A stretch of 64,000 bases of DNA from Chara braunii. Taxonomy: Eukaryota > Streptophyta > Charophyceae > Charales > Characeae. A model generated the notes under the pieces. It saw only the letters and a list, made by a program, of their open reading frames with translations, was not told where the DNA came from and did no database searches. Location: contig BFEA01000295.1 of NCBI GenBank assembly GCA_003427395.1, forward strand, positions 1,263,549 through 1,327,548, given 5' to 3'. How positions within the stretch are numbered: the stretch's first letter is position 1; each line of letters opens with the position of its first letter. Of the stretch, positions 30,990 through 42,599 are shown in pieces. The translations under genes and the position numbers were made by a program.

Positions 30990-31395
30990 GGCCCCTTGCA
31001 GCGCCCTGGTACCGAGCCTGCTTCCGGGCTTGTCCGAGGCTGCCCGGGCCTAGGCGGTCCCCACGCAATAGCGGTACTGCCCTGAAAAGGGAAATTCGGA
31101 CCGACTCTCTAAGTGAAGACTGGTCCCGTCGCTCATTCGGGCCTAGGCGGACCTCGCGCAGTAGTGGGACCGCCCCCTTGGAAGCAAAATCAATTGGTCC
31201 AGTGGCCCTTTGTCCGTAGCGTCGGCGTGCCTCATGGTCAGTGAGCCCCGGCCAGGTAAAGGAGCTCCCTCGATCGTAGCGTCGCTCTGTCTCATGGTCG
31301 GTGAGTCCCAGCCAAGAAAAATAATGTCAAGCAAGGATGTCGCCGCCCCGCTCTTCGGAGTGTCGTCCCGTCGCTTGGTCGGTAAACGTCGCTAG
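30990..31395. repeat. Imperfect repeats flanking the E2 insertion
   Basis: CCTAGGCGG..CC recurs at about 31,050 and 31,143. GTAGCGTCG..(G/C)TGTCTCATGGTC recurs at about 31,213 and 31,274 with a related piece near 31,365. A further relative is on the far side of E2 at about 60,363 (GTAGTGTTGGTCTGCCTCAC), which suggests E2 split this array. Confidence 0.55.
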
Positions 31396-31975
31396 TCCCG
31401 TTGTCGCGCGCGGCGGTCCCACACCCAGACGTAAAGTAGTTTTTGGTGTTGGACCTCACGGTCGTGTCACACAGGAGTTTCTTTTTGTCACTTTAAGCAA
31501 TACCAACTCCGACCGTGCGCGTGTGCTATACCTCTCGCGACTCCCTACGATAGGTTAGGGCTCCCGCGAGGTACAACGTACCTCCACTTGCGGGAGCTGT
31601 CACCATCCCTTAGGTGGGCGTATCCCTGCTAAGCTACTGACCCACGTGCGAAGGTTTTTACATGCAATCGCAGAGGTAGGTCACCCGAGGGCGTTTTCTC
31701 GATTGCCGTAGCATAGGCATACGCGCGGTAGAACGCCTTAAGACTGACCCGTATGTCGAGCCTCGAGGTGCTAACTCTCAGGACCGACTATCTAATCAGG
31801 TCGACTTCTCGGACAGTCTTCCATGCTTAGCTAACTATGACAATGACACAGAGTTTTTGTTTGCTCATCATATGAGAATACCAGGGTCGATTCCCTTTGT
31901 AGTCTCCAATTTTCTCAAACAGAAGCCTAGACAAATGACTTCCCGATCCTTACCAACTATGATCCCATTCACAAG

Positions 31976-32007
<32 letters not shown>

Positions 32008-33039
32008 ATGTATGTAAATCAGGGGAGCTCACTGAGTGGTGGACCTTACTTTCACAATTGTCGTGTCCCTTTGCTCGAATTTCCCAGACGATCCCAAACT
32101 CAGAAGACAACACAAATGTCCAACACATGTGCAAATGCAAGAAAACCACATACACACATACAGATGCAGACACAGAAAGCTCTACAAACGTCAACCTTTA
32201 ATCCATTCATAGCATGTCACTCACACCCCAAACCCTTGAAAACAACATTCCTTCCTAACCCTTACTCCTTTTACCCGAGCCCCACACATTTTCGAAGACT
32301 CTTGAGTGTGATTTTGACAATTTAGGCATAGATACAGGGCGAAGATTTATCTGTTCCCTTCTTAGGTCTTGTCTTAGGTGTGGGTATCAAGCCATGGTGG
32401 AAGTTGAGTCGAAGTTCTACCGACCTGTTATCAAATGATGACAGAATTGTTGTTCTTATGGATTCCCCCGTAAGTTTTTCGAAGTGTCGAAACCTATAGA
32501 CACAATACAGTCAAAGAGAAACTTAACATCTCTCTTCCTAACTGAGATCTAGAAAGTTTCCTTCTAAACTCTGTGTTTTTCTGTCTGACTCCTATCCTTA
32601 ACTAATCGTTTGGGCTGTTGCCCTTCCACTTCAGGTAGTGAATAATAGTTCACCTCCTTTTTTTTTTTTACTTTCACAGTAATTTTCCATATCCCTTCCA
32701 CTATCTTATTCCTATCTCCTTTGGGATTATCCTCTTCGAGTTCCCTTCCTTCTCCCAACACACATGAACACATTATCAATCCAACTTGTCGAAAAGAATC
32801 CCAAGGAAAGAAATAAGACAAATGGATAGTCTCTCTCTGAGGCAAGATCTCACTTATCCCCTCTCAGTAGAATCAGAGATAGTTAGTTAGGACTGAACAA
32901 TGCAGATTGTGGAGAAAGTTAGTGGTGGTATGGCAGACCATGCAGGATATATCCACTTGTTACTGGAACTTGTTTGACAAAGGCAAATCTTGTGGGTTTT
33001 GACCCTTGTGAGTCAAAGCACACTTAGCGATCGGCTTAT

Positions 33040-33520
33040 TCTATGGCTAGTCACTGATAAGGCAGGTATCCCTGAAACCTCACTACTCTTATATCAGACT
33101 AGTCACTGCTAAGGCAGGATTTCTCTCTTACTCTTATCACTGGCTAGCCCTCAATAAGGCGGATGTCTAAGGATCCTTGCTATTTTTATCACTAACTAAG
33201 CGCTAGGATGTTTATTGATAAGGCAGATGTCCTTGAAACCTCACTACTCTTATATCAGACTAGTTACTGATAATCCAGGATTTCCCTGCTTCTTTTATCA
33301 CTAGCTAGCCCTCAATAAGGCGGGTATCCAAGGGTCCTTGCTACTCTTACTGAAAAGAATGTTGGATAAGTTAGTGATAAGGCAGGTGTCCTTGAAACCT
33401 CACTACTCTTATATCAGACTAGTCACTGATAAGGCAGGATTTCCCTGCTTCTCTTATCACTGGCTAGCCCTCAGTAAGGCGGGTGTCCAAGGATCCTTGC
33501 ACTTATCACTGACCAAGCGT
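33040..33520. repeat. About 160-bp minisatellite in the E2 LTR
   Basis: Three units, each with GAAACCTCACTACTCTTATA, GATAAGGCAGGATTT and GGCTAGCCCTCAATAAGGCG, starting near 33,060, 33,220 and 33,380. The 5' LTR has the same three units at about 57,785-58,265. Confidence 0.85.
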
Positions 33521-34289
33521 AAGGCTCATCGGAGTTAAGGCAGACTTTCTCTGTTATTCTTACCTCCACACAAGTCTTACCGATGGATCAAGTTATCGCT
33601 TTCGATGACATTCGAGCCCTGAATCGTTGAAAGTTTGAGAACTTATGTTGGAGTCAGATGCATAATGAGAAATGATCAGTGTGATCCATGGCAATTGATT
33701 ACAGCCAGCTCAAAACAAGGGTACCCATCATCGTTTAGATGGAGTATAGACAGAATGATCGTGAGAGGTTGATAGCTTGTATCCATACCTCCAATCAATG
33801 CCCACAGCAAGATTGTTGTACCCAGAAGCAATCAGTCTCCATTCAGCCAACCTTTTCTCTACCCGCAATCCAAGACTTTAAGAGTTATTGACTCTGAATC
33901 CCTAAATGATCATTGTCACGATGATAGCCTGTATGAGACAGCATCTGGGTCGAAGTACTGTACCTCGTCGTTCCCTGCCTCCAGAGTTCCGCCTGAACTC
34001 CGGCAGAGCTCCCGCAATCGCCCTGTCACTGATCATGTGTGGAATAGGAGTCCTTTGTGCATGAGTCCAGATCTCAGTAAGCCATTTAAAAATACTATTT
34101 TCACTTATGTTGCTTGAAGATGGTTATGTGCTTATGTGGGGTTTACGCATAGGAAAAAGCGGAGGAGGGAGAAGTATGTAGGAGCCGTCACACTTGTTGA
34201 CGCCCCTCCCTCGCTCTTTTTGCCTCGCACCCCCTTTTCGCAACTCTGATTCTCATTCTAGTATGCGATCCCAACGATATAAGTAATAA

Positions 34290-34396
34290 TAATGCTAATA
34301 ATAATAACAACAATAATAATAGTAATAATAATAATAATAATAATAAATACTGATAAAAGAAATAATAATTAAAAAAAAATAATAATAATAATAATA

Positions 34397-34455
<59 letters not shown>

Positions 34456-34475
34456 TTAATAATAATAATATCAAA
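34290..34475. repeat. (TAA)n array in the E2 3' LTR
   Basis: Interrupted ATA/TAA run; a second array is at 34,808-34,858. Poly-Ile and poly-Tyr frames here are artefacts. Confidence 0.95.
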
Positions 34476-34808
34476 GATTATGAAAACGAATGATATCAAA
34501 ACCCGGGTTGTGAGATCACACAGTCGTCTGAATAGTCGTATACAAGCAGCAAGTATCATAGCTCTGCGCATTCAGCCAAACAGTGCAATACAATGTAGTA
34601 GTGAGCCAAAGCTCAAGTTCTCAGCCCCATGTAAACTCCAATGCCCCATCCTACTTTACTCCACAACTTTACCTACGGTCTTTTCCTTCTCTCTCTTTTT
34701 GCCCCCCTTTTGTTGTACGTATGTCTCCTTTCTCTTTGTGTCATTGTGTACCACAGTCTGTGTGAGATGCTGTTCTCATGTAGGAGAAGGGTGAATGAAA
34801 CAAATCTG

Positions 34809-34839
<31 letters not shown>

Positions 34840-35642
34840 TAATAATAATATTAATAATTAGTTGTTAGGGACCTGATTGTAGACGAAGCACTGAAATTCA
34901 CCTCGCGGAATCACACGATCAATCCAAGTAGCCAAAACAAGAGTAGATAGCATAATGGAGCCAAGTAGGCATTGAAAATGATAGAGCAGGTTCGTAAGTC
35001 AATGTCCAAGTCCAAACGGCAATACCAACAGTATAACCCAATATAGCTCTCTCTCTCTTGAACGGCGCCTGGCACCCTACCTACACTATAGCCTACATCC
35101 ACTACTATAGTACGACAGCAATCAGACAGCTTGACGACTATCGATTGATAATGTCAGCACCAATGCCGACCTCTTCTCTACCTGGTACGTTTCTTTCTCT
35201 ACCCACACTTCTCCTTGATGACTCACACAACTCCCTTCACCTCCACTGCGCCCTCATGCGGTCCGGCTATGGTCGCCAGTGCCACTGTGTGCAGGCAGCG
35301 CCCTACATCCTAGCGCTAGTCTGCCTCATCCCAGCGCAGCGCAGCCATGCACAGTGGAGCAGCTTGCATTCGCCCAGCGGGCCAACAATGCCCGCATTGG
35401 CCAAGACCCCTGCTCACTCGCATTCTCTGCCTATATGCCAATGCTGCGTGTGGGCGGTCTGCCTTGAGCCTGCGTTTCAGACCCAGACCCTGCGCCCAGG
35501 CCCAACCCAGATGTGGCCCAGGCTGTACAGTTGTGCCCCTTGGGTCAGGGCCGTTGTCCATATGCAGACCCTTTCCGGTTCCCCTTTGGCCTGCCCGGCC
35601 TCATTGACGGCACTGCTGCTTTCTCATTAGCCTTCAACGGCA

Positions 35643-35828
35643 ATCCTGCAACTGTCTGATACCCACGTTACGAGAATGTTGACAAAAAGGCCTGTTCATG
35701 GATATCCTGACCAACCTTCACTTAGGGCGGTCACGGGTCTGGCCCGTCTTCTCCTAGGGCGGGCACAAGGCCCGCTGTGCTGCCGTTTTCATACATGAAA
35801 GGTGTGAATGAGGCGAATCTAAGTACAC

Positions 35829-35880
<52 letters not shown>

Positions 35881-36809
35881 CGCAAGGGACTTGAATGTGG
35901 ACGAAGCACAGAAAATCAAACCGCAAAATCACACTGTTGCCCCGGGTAGTCTAAGCAAGAGCAGACAACACAATGAAACCGGGTAACTATCAATTTGAGA
36001 ATGATACAGAAGAATCGTGAGTCAATGTCTGAGCCCAACAGGGCAGCACCAACAACCTATCCCATTGTAGCTTTCTGTTTGCAGGCAATGCCGGTACACT
36101 GCGCTAATGCAAACTGCTGCTGCTGCTGTGCTGCGCTAAGAGGGGTGCAAGGCAGGCCAACACTAGGCGGAAGGGCGCTGTGGGTTATCAAGGGAGAGTG
36201 TGGGTGGTGAGGACACGTATCTGATGAAGGTGGAAGCCGGCATTGGTGTGGACATCATCACTCGCTGGTAGTTAAGTTGACTACTTTCTTTCATTGCTGC
36301 AGTCGTAGGCCTGCACTAAGCCTGTGTCAGTGTCTCGGTAGCTGCGCCTGGGCTCACCCAAGTGCGGTCCGGGAAGTACAGTTGCGGCCTTTATGCCAGG
36401 GCTACCGTCTAGATGCGGACCCTTCCCGATTTCTCATTGGTATGCTCGGCCTCTACTGCGTCAACGCTGCTTTCTGATTGGTCAACGTCCAAAGTGTGAT
36501 GCGTCGGCCTTGTTTGGCCTGTGCCCAGGGCTCAACCAACTCAAGCCCTAGGCTCATCTGCTTCACGCAGGAGTCTGGGTCCACGATGCACTCCAACCAG
36601 CTGCCGTGCTGCAACTGCCGAATACCCCCTTTACAAGAATGTTGAAAGAAAAGTTTGTTCACGGATATTTTGACCAGTCCTTTACTTAGGGCGGTCACAG
36701 TGTCTGGCCCGCCTTCACTTAGGGCGGGCACGAGGCTTGCTGGGACCTATGCCCAGCACAAATGCATGTCGGCAAGGCCCCTTTTGAGGGCCCAATCTTC
36801 ACAGACTAC

Positions 36810-36847
<38 letters not shown>

Positions 36848-38120
36848 CGCAAGAAAATAGCAATAGTAATAAAAATAGATGAACAATGAACAGGATCACA
36901 CATATAGACTAGACAGTCGTGATCCAACAGCAGAGTTGCATCACAGTTTCTCATTAAATAAGAGCATTGCAAAATGACGTAAGCTGGAATAAGCTCATCA
37001 TCATCATCAACGAGGTACCAATGTAGATATCATATCTGGTGCCCGACGTCCAGATAACGAATGGCGGATCCCACGTAGTCTATCTACTGTGCTGCTGACG
37101 ATGTCAACAGCTCCCCATGTATGAGTAGATCTCAGCCAGTGCCCTACTCGTCAAGCACCGGGTAGGTTTCTCGTATCACTCAGAACCTCGATTCTCCTAC
37201 TCACAGATGCTATGCTTACTCAAGAATCACATTGCATCTGATAATAATAATGACAATAGTAATAATAATAATAATAAAATGCAAGGAGTACAAGTATGAA
37301 TGATATATAAAACCTTGATTACGAAATCTCCCAGATGTCCAAGTAATCGCATCCAGGCAGAGTGTACAAATCCACTAGGAAACCATATGTATAGAGCGAC
37401 GCAATGAAGTAATGATCAACTGTTCAAGCCCTCAGGCCACATCAGCACAGTATCCAAAGTCGTTCATGTCTATCTGGTGCTTAGTGCTCAGTCTATTCTA
37501 CTAGACTATCCTGCCTAGTTCTGTGCTCATTTCGACTTTCGAAGACCAATGTACAGAACTATCAAAACCATAACTGACCCCTTTTCGTGTACCAGGTACG
37601 TATCTCGTCACCCTCAATCAGTCCTTAAGAAACTACACTCGCCCCTTTTCCTTCATCCTATTCTCCTCCCTCTTCGTCTCCCTCTTTTCTCACCCTCTTT
37701 CTCTTTGTAGTCCGCTGATACTAAAAAGTCAGGTAGCGAAAGGGTAAAGAGGGACAGCGGACTGAGAAGAGGAAGGAGAAGATCTCTTTGCGTGCGTGTG
37801 TGTGTACGTGTCACAGTCTGTGACACAGCGTATGTTTGGGCGTGTGTGTATACGTGTCACAGTCTGTGACACATCGTATGTTTGGGCGTGCGTGTGTGTA
37901 CGTTCGTGAGGTATCTAGGTTGATCCGGATCAGTGGTGTCAGACACAGTGTCAAGAGCTACGATGTGGAGGTGCCGATGCACCACAGCCTACTGAAGTGA
38001 GCTCACATCTGATCTGTGGGCTCGATTACTATATCCCTGGGATCTGAGTGTGTGCTCGTTACCGTCTTGATGTGCTACCGTTCGTATGTATGAAAGTAAA
38101 GACCGAGTCTGAATTTCACT

Positions 38121-38187
<67 letters not shown>

Positions 38188-39521
38188 GTAATAATCATCA
38201 ATAATAAAATAGGAAGGAAGAGGAATAATAGCGAACTTCGGTAATCATACAGCACCATACCTATGAGACCACTTAGTCTGGTCCTCGAACCAACAACAGA
38301 ATTGCATTATGAGATTTCACCAGATAAGAACCCACCAAGTTTCATATTCGACGATGTTGTAATAGTCTCACCATCACTTATTAACGAACCAGAGTTGATA
38401 TCCAAGCCCAATCGGGCAACACCAACAGTACACCCCAATGCAGCTCTCTCCTTTGAACAGCGCCCGACACCCTATCTACTCTTCATCCTAATATTGCAAC
38501 TATAACACGAAATCAACCAGGCAACTTGACGACCGGCGGGTGCTGACGTCAACACCAATGCCGACACCTTTTCTCCACCAGGTAAGTCTCTCGTATCCCT
38601 CACAGCCTCGTTCCCCAACTCACAGTTGCCACTCGCACCCAGAACCACCATGTACCTATGTGACTGTGTTTTTCACTATGTCTGCGCGTATGTCACAGTG
38701 ACTGTTTGTTTTTAAGTCTGTGTCTTTGTTTGTTTATTCTGGTCTGTTTGTCCGTCTGTCATGTCTTTCCGTCTCTCTTTCTCTTTCACACACACACACT
38801 TACACTCTCATGTACACTACCAAGATGCCCACTACTATGTGCTATCAGCGAAGTGGACTCCAGATCGACCCGGCGAAATGGTTTGAGGCGCAGAATAGGT
38901 GGGAACCTTTATGGTTGGGGCGGCGTGCATCTCTTTCCCGCTTGCACGCGCAACAAAAAATATATATAAATAAATAATATAATAATAATAATAATGATAA
39001 TAATAATAATAATAGTAATAATAATACTAATAATAATAATATTAATAATAAAATGCACATAATAATGTATACGAGGTATCCTTCACGTCTGATACAGTCA
39101 AAGTGAGTGTGCTTTGTATTCGAGGATTTCTTCCACACGACTACTCCAACATCGATCCATGGCGACGAGATAAGTCTTTCCCGTTATCTCACTTTCCTTC
39201 TACCTCTTCTCCTCCCTCTTCTTCCTCGTCCTTGTCATTGTCATAGCTGCCCATTCGTAGTTACATCATCGTCGGATCTCGATCTTCGTAGTCCTCGCGT
39301 CCGCATCACCCTCTCTTCTCGCCTTCTCATTATTTTCCTTCTCCATTCTCTCTCTCTCTCATTTCCCTTGTGAGTTCACTTCTCCTTCTGTGTCCGTCCC
39401 CACCCTTTTCGAGTGCCTCGTGTCCTTGCTAGTATGCTTGTTAAAACGACGACCATATTACGAATGAAATATCCATAGAATAAAATAAAATAATAATAAA
39501 ATAATAATAATAATAATAACG

Positions 39522-39558
<37 letters not shown>

Positions 39559-39935
39559 TAATATGCACGGAGACAAGTAATAGCAACTTTGGCAATCAAC
39601 AGTATCACATACCCAAGACCAGATAGTCGTGACCTTGAACCAATAGCATAATCGCATCACGAATCACACCAAATCAAAACTCATAGTTGATAATGATGGG
39701 ATAGGCTCATCATCATCAGCGAGGAAGAACCAGAGTCGATATCCTATCTGGCGCTCGGCGCCCAGACTATACGGGGCAGATCCTATTTAGCCTATACTAC
39801 GTAGCCAAAAGATGACATCAACAGCATTCCCGAAGTACGAGCATATGGCGACCACTGTTGCACGCTCCGAGCACCAGGTATGTCTCGCGCTACACTCACA
39901 ACCTCGTTCCCCTACTCTCACAAATGCCACGTGTG
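35643..39935. repeat. Degenerate tandem units, each with a (TAA)n block
   Basis: Units have (TAA)n, then an AT-mixed block (AATCACAC..GTC..AACAGAGTTGCAT-like), then ..CCAATGCCGACACC.. ending near CACCAG|GTANGT plus TCTCGTAYCCCTCA. TAA blocks are at about 35,829-35,880, 36,812-36,847, 37,240-37,277, 38,121-38,210, 38,976-39,050 and 39,488-39,562. Unit ends with GTANGT-like sequence are near 37,166, 37,596, 38,581 and 39,878; a related end is at 35,185 inside the LTR. Confidence 0.65.
37800..37878. repeat. Tandem pair of perfect palindromes
   Basis: GTGTCACAG t CTGTGACAC occurs at 37,808-37,826 and again at 37,854-37,872, within a 46-bp direct duplication in GT-rich sequence. Confidence 0.85.
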
Positions 39936-39967
39936 CCCCTCTCTATCTCCCTTGCGATCTTACTCTC

Positions 39968-39971
39968 TCTT

Positions 39972-40032
<61 letters not shown>
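39968..40032. repeat. (TC)n microsatellite
   Basis: Pure CT dinucleotides followed by a branch-point-like CACTAAC and TGCTGCAG at 40,050-40,083. Confidence 0.95.
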
Positions 40033-40035
<3 letters not shown>

Positions 40036-40479
40036 CTCGGCGTGTACCACGCACTAACATCTGAAGGTGGCGTCTTGCTGCAGGTACCTTGAAGACGAAG
40101 CTGGAGCCGCGGCACCACAGGTAAGTATTCTTTCTGGCCTCCCTCTCCTTCCTTTTCGTCTTCTTCTTCTTCCCCTCCTCCTTATAAATGATAAGGTTCA
40201 ATGAACCTTCCGCAGCATTTCCAGCGGCAACGTCGAAGTCACCGCGATTCAAACACTTCACCGGACCATTCAATCGGTAGAAGCGTCGGAGGTGTAAGCA
40301 CAGGACACAAACGTAATCAGCGCGAGCCGGTGACTCACGCTTACTAGGCATTCCTCATTCAAGATCGATAATTACAACAATCTATCCCTGCCACGATGAA
40401 TCTTAGAAAGGTCACCTGGGCTTTTCGACCAGGCAATCGACTCGTTTGGATTCATCTGTGTAGCGCGTATGCAGCCAAG

Positions 40480-40485
40480 TGAGAG

Positions 40486-40544
<59 letters not shown>

Positions 40545-40556
40545 ACACACACATAC
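40480..40556. repeat. (CT)n(CA)n compound microsatellite
   Basis: CT repeat passing directly into CA repeat. Confidence 0.95.
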
Positions 40557-40890
40557 GGAGTCACATTTCATCGATAAAATGAACAAGAACGGAATGAATC
40601 TTTCGCTGAAACGTGGTAATATACCCTGCCACTTTGTGATTTTGCTCATTCTATTGGTCCCCGCCGCGTACGGCGAGCCGTGGTGTCGGGCCTTACAGAC
40701 CCTATCTCTCTCCTTGGTCGAATCATGAATGTCTCGTGCACACACATCCCATCGATAGGACGAGCAAAAACGAAATGAATCTTCCGCTGAAACGTGGAAG
40801 TATACACTGCCATTTTTTGGTTTGCTCGTCTTATCGATCCAGATAGCGTGCGGCGAGTCGTGGGGCTGGAGACTTATAGGCTTTCTCCCT
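40556..40890. repeat. Diverged tandem duplication, unit about 180 bp
   Basis: TCATCGATAAAATGAACAAG... at 40,567 and CCATCGATAGGACGAGCAAA... at 40,750 run parallel through CCGCTGAAACGTGG and GGCGAG(C/T)CGTGG. Confidence 0.7.
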
Positions 40891-42340
40891 CTCACTCTTT
40901 CTCTCCTTCTTTGATCTCCTCTATCCTTCTCCATCTCATTTTCTCTCTCCCTCTTTCTCTCCCCTTCTCTTCCTCACACACACGCACACACCCCGTTGCC
41001 TACTGCATCGGTGCAGACCGGATCGAGAACCGACCTCTCGTACAAAGTATGAGATAGCGTAGTGGAAGACTTGGGTACCGATGATCCGAACAATCAATAT
41101 TGCAATGCAGCCCCGACCATACATCATCATCATCATTCCATGGTGTAAAGGGGTCTGGCGCTTTACACAGGAAGACTGCGCCAGCCCCAACCATACACAG
41201 ACGAAGAAGAGGGAGGTTAGACCAAGAAGAGGGGAAGATGAGAATGTCGCCTACACCAAGTCTTCAGCACAGGCTCAAATAGTCCTTCGTCAAAATGTCT
41301 GAATCCCATTGTCGAGTCTGGATCCAATGTCGTCAAGTCTCAAGTCACAACTTTCTCTCTCTCTGTCGTAGTCTGCTGATACTAAGAAGTCAGGTGATGA
41401 GAGGGTGAGAACAAGAAGGTGGACTGAGAGAAGGAAGAAGAAGAACTCTCTCCCTTTCTCTTCTCGTACAGATAGTAGTAGTGGACGTATATTATCACGT
41501 TGTAGCATTAGATTCATTTGTTTTTAGTATTTTATTTATTTATTTATTTTATTTACTTTATTTATTTATTTATTTATTTTATTTATTTGTTTTATCCTAT
41601 CGATCTATCCCAAGGAAAGCCGTATGATTGGCGGCTTACCTGTTTTCTCGTTCCCGCTCCACGTCGTCGTCGAGCCATCGTCGTCGTCAGCCTGTCGTCG
41701 CCTGTCAGCCTGTCGTTGTCGCCAGCCTCTCTGTCGACATCGCCCGTCGCTAAGTAAGTATCCTTTCCCCGCTTTCCCTTTCTCTTCTCCTCCTTCTTAT
41801 CTCTCCTTTTCCTCCTTCTTCTTGCTTCCTTCGTCGACTTTTCTTCCCGCCGGCTGCAGTGTCTGGTGAGTTGTTCGTCTCTCCTTCTCTCCCTCTCTTC
41901 CTCTCCTTCCCCTTCCTTTCTTCCTTCTCCCTCCTTTCGCCTTCTCTTTCCTCGCCGGTACTATCTACTCTATCCGTGATCACTGCTCATCCCTTTGCGC
42001 CGTTTTCCAGTACCTGCCCCCCTTTCGACTTTTCTTCGTTTGCGTTCTGCCGCACTCCTTGCTCCCTTTGCCCCGCCCCACTGCAGAGTCGTACCAGGCG
42101 TAGTCGTTTGGCTTCTTACTAGGTGAATCCGGCCCAATATCGGGGCGTGATTCATTTGGGCACCTCGGGGCAGGTAGGCCGTCGAGGAAAACACAAAAAA
42201 AAAGTAAAAGAAAAATCAAAACTGAAACAACGAATCTAACGCGATTCAACCTTATGATTCATCCCTACTTCGCAAAGTGTCGGAGCCCTACGACACTCGG
42301 TTCTAACTAACAACTAACTTTACTAACTCCTACTTGTAAA
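40891..42340. other. No gene recognised; splice-like signals and simple repeats
   Basis: Contains (TTTA)n at about 41,528-41,595 and a dispersed repeat at 41,366-41,455 (GTAGTCTGCTGATACTAAGA) matching 37,706-37,790. GTAAGT/GTGAGT sites follow short exon-like pieces (40,122; 41,752; 41,862). No protein family seen. Confidence 0.4.
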
Positions 42341-42366
42341 GTCGTGGGTTCGAATCCCGCCTCACC
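42341..42366 (+). repeat. tRNA-like B-box remnant
   Basis: GTCGTGGGTTCGAATCCCGC contains a perfect B box (GGTTCGAATCC at 42,347-42,357) inside a T-arm-like inverted repeat. The upstream half does not fold as a tRNA. Confidence 0.45.
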
Positions 42367-42412
42367 GAGGGCGGGTGAAAAATGCAGGCCCTGCCCCTTA
42401 CTGCTAGGAAAA

Positions 42413-42492
42413 GAGCTAGCCCGGAGGCAGGTCGAATTCGATCCCAATATCTCCTGTATATCAATCCGCGCCTTTACCTACTGGGCTAGCTC
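42413..42492 (-). repeat. tRNA-derived (SINE-like) repeat, copy 2
   Basis: 80 bases bounded by the inverted repeat GAGCTAGCCC/GGGCTAGCTC, with A-box TAGCCCAGTAGG and degenerate B-box TTGGGATCGAATTCGAC. It shares both with 27,801-27,893. Confidence 0.6.
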
Positions 42493-42599
42493 TTACCACG
42501 GTGTGGTAGAGCACCCCCTTCCTATAAATATACGTCGTTGTTTGTCTTTTCTTAGTCTGTGAGAGAGTGCACGTTTGCAAGTCAGCCTGTCCATCCACA

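Larger units (their letters stand above)
31402..35642 (-). repeat. E2 3' LTR
   Basis: 4,241 bp, nearly identical along its length to 56,204-60,241. It contains a (TA)n run (31,976-32,004), an approximately 160-bp minisatellite, (TAA)n arrays and a unit of the 34-40 kb family. It is about 200 bp longer than the 5' LTR, mostly because of a segment after 35,085 that the 5' copy lacks. I see no polypurine tract next to 35,642, so the LTR may originally have extended further. Confidence 0.85.

Noticed and set aside
34188-34571. Long poly-Ile/Leu, poly-Asn and poly-Tyr open frames (also at 59,032, 38,000, 17,718, 35,731, 39,376)
   Set aside because: They are translations of (TAA)n microsatellites, not proteins.
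42341-42361. Organellar tRNA 3' half
   Set aside because: T-arm and B box are good, but no acceptor or anticodon arm pairs upstream.
42413-42492. Functional tRNA gene
   Set aside because: No consistent D and anticodon arms and a degenerate B box; shares sequence with 27,801-27,893, so treated as a tRNA-derived repeat.
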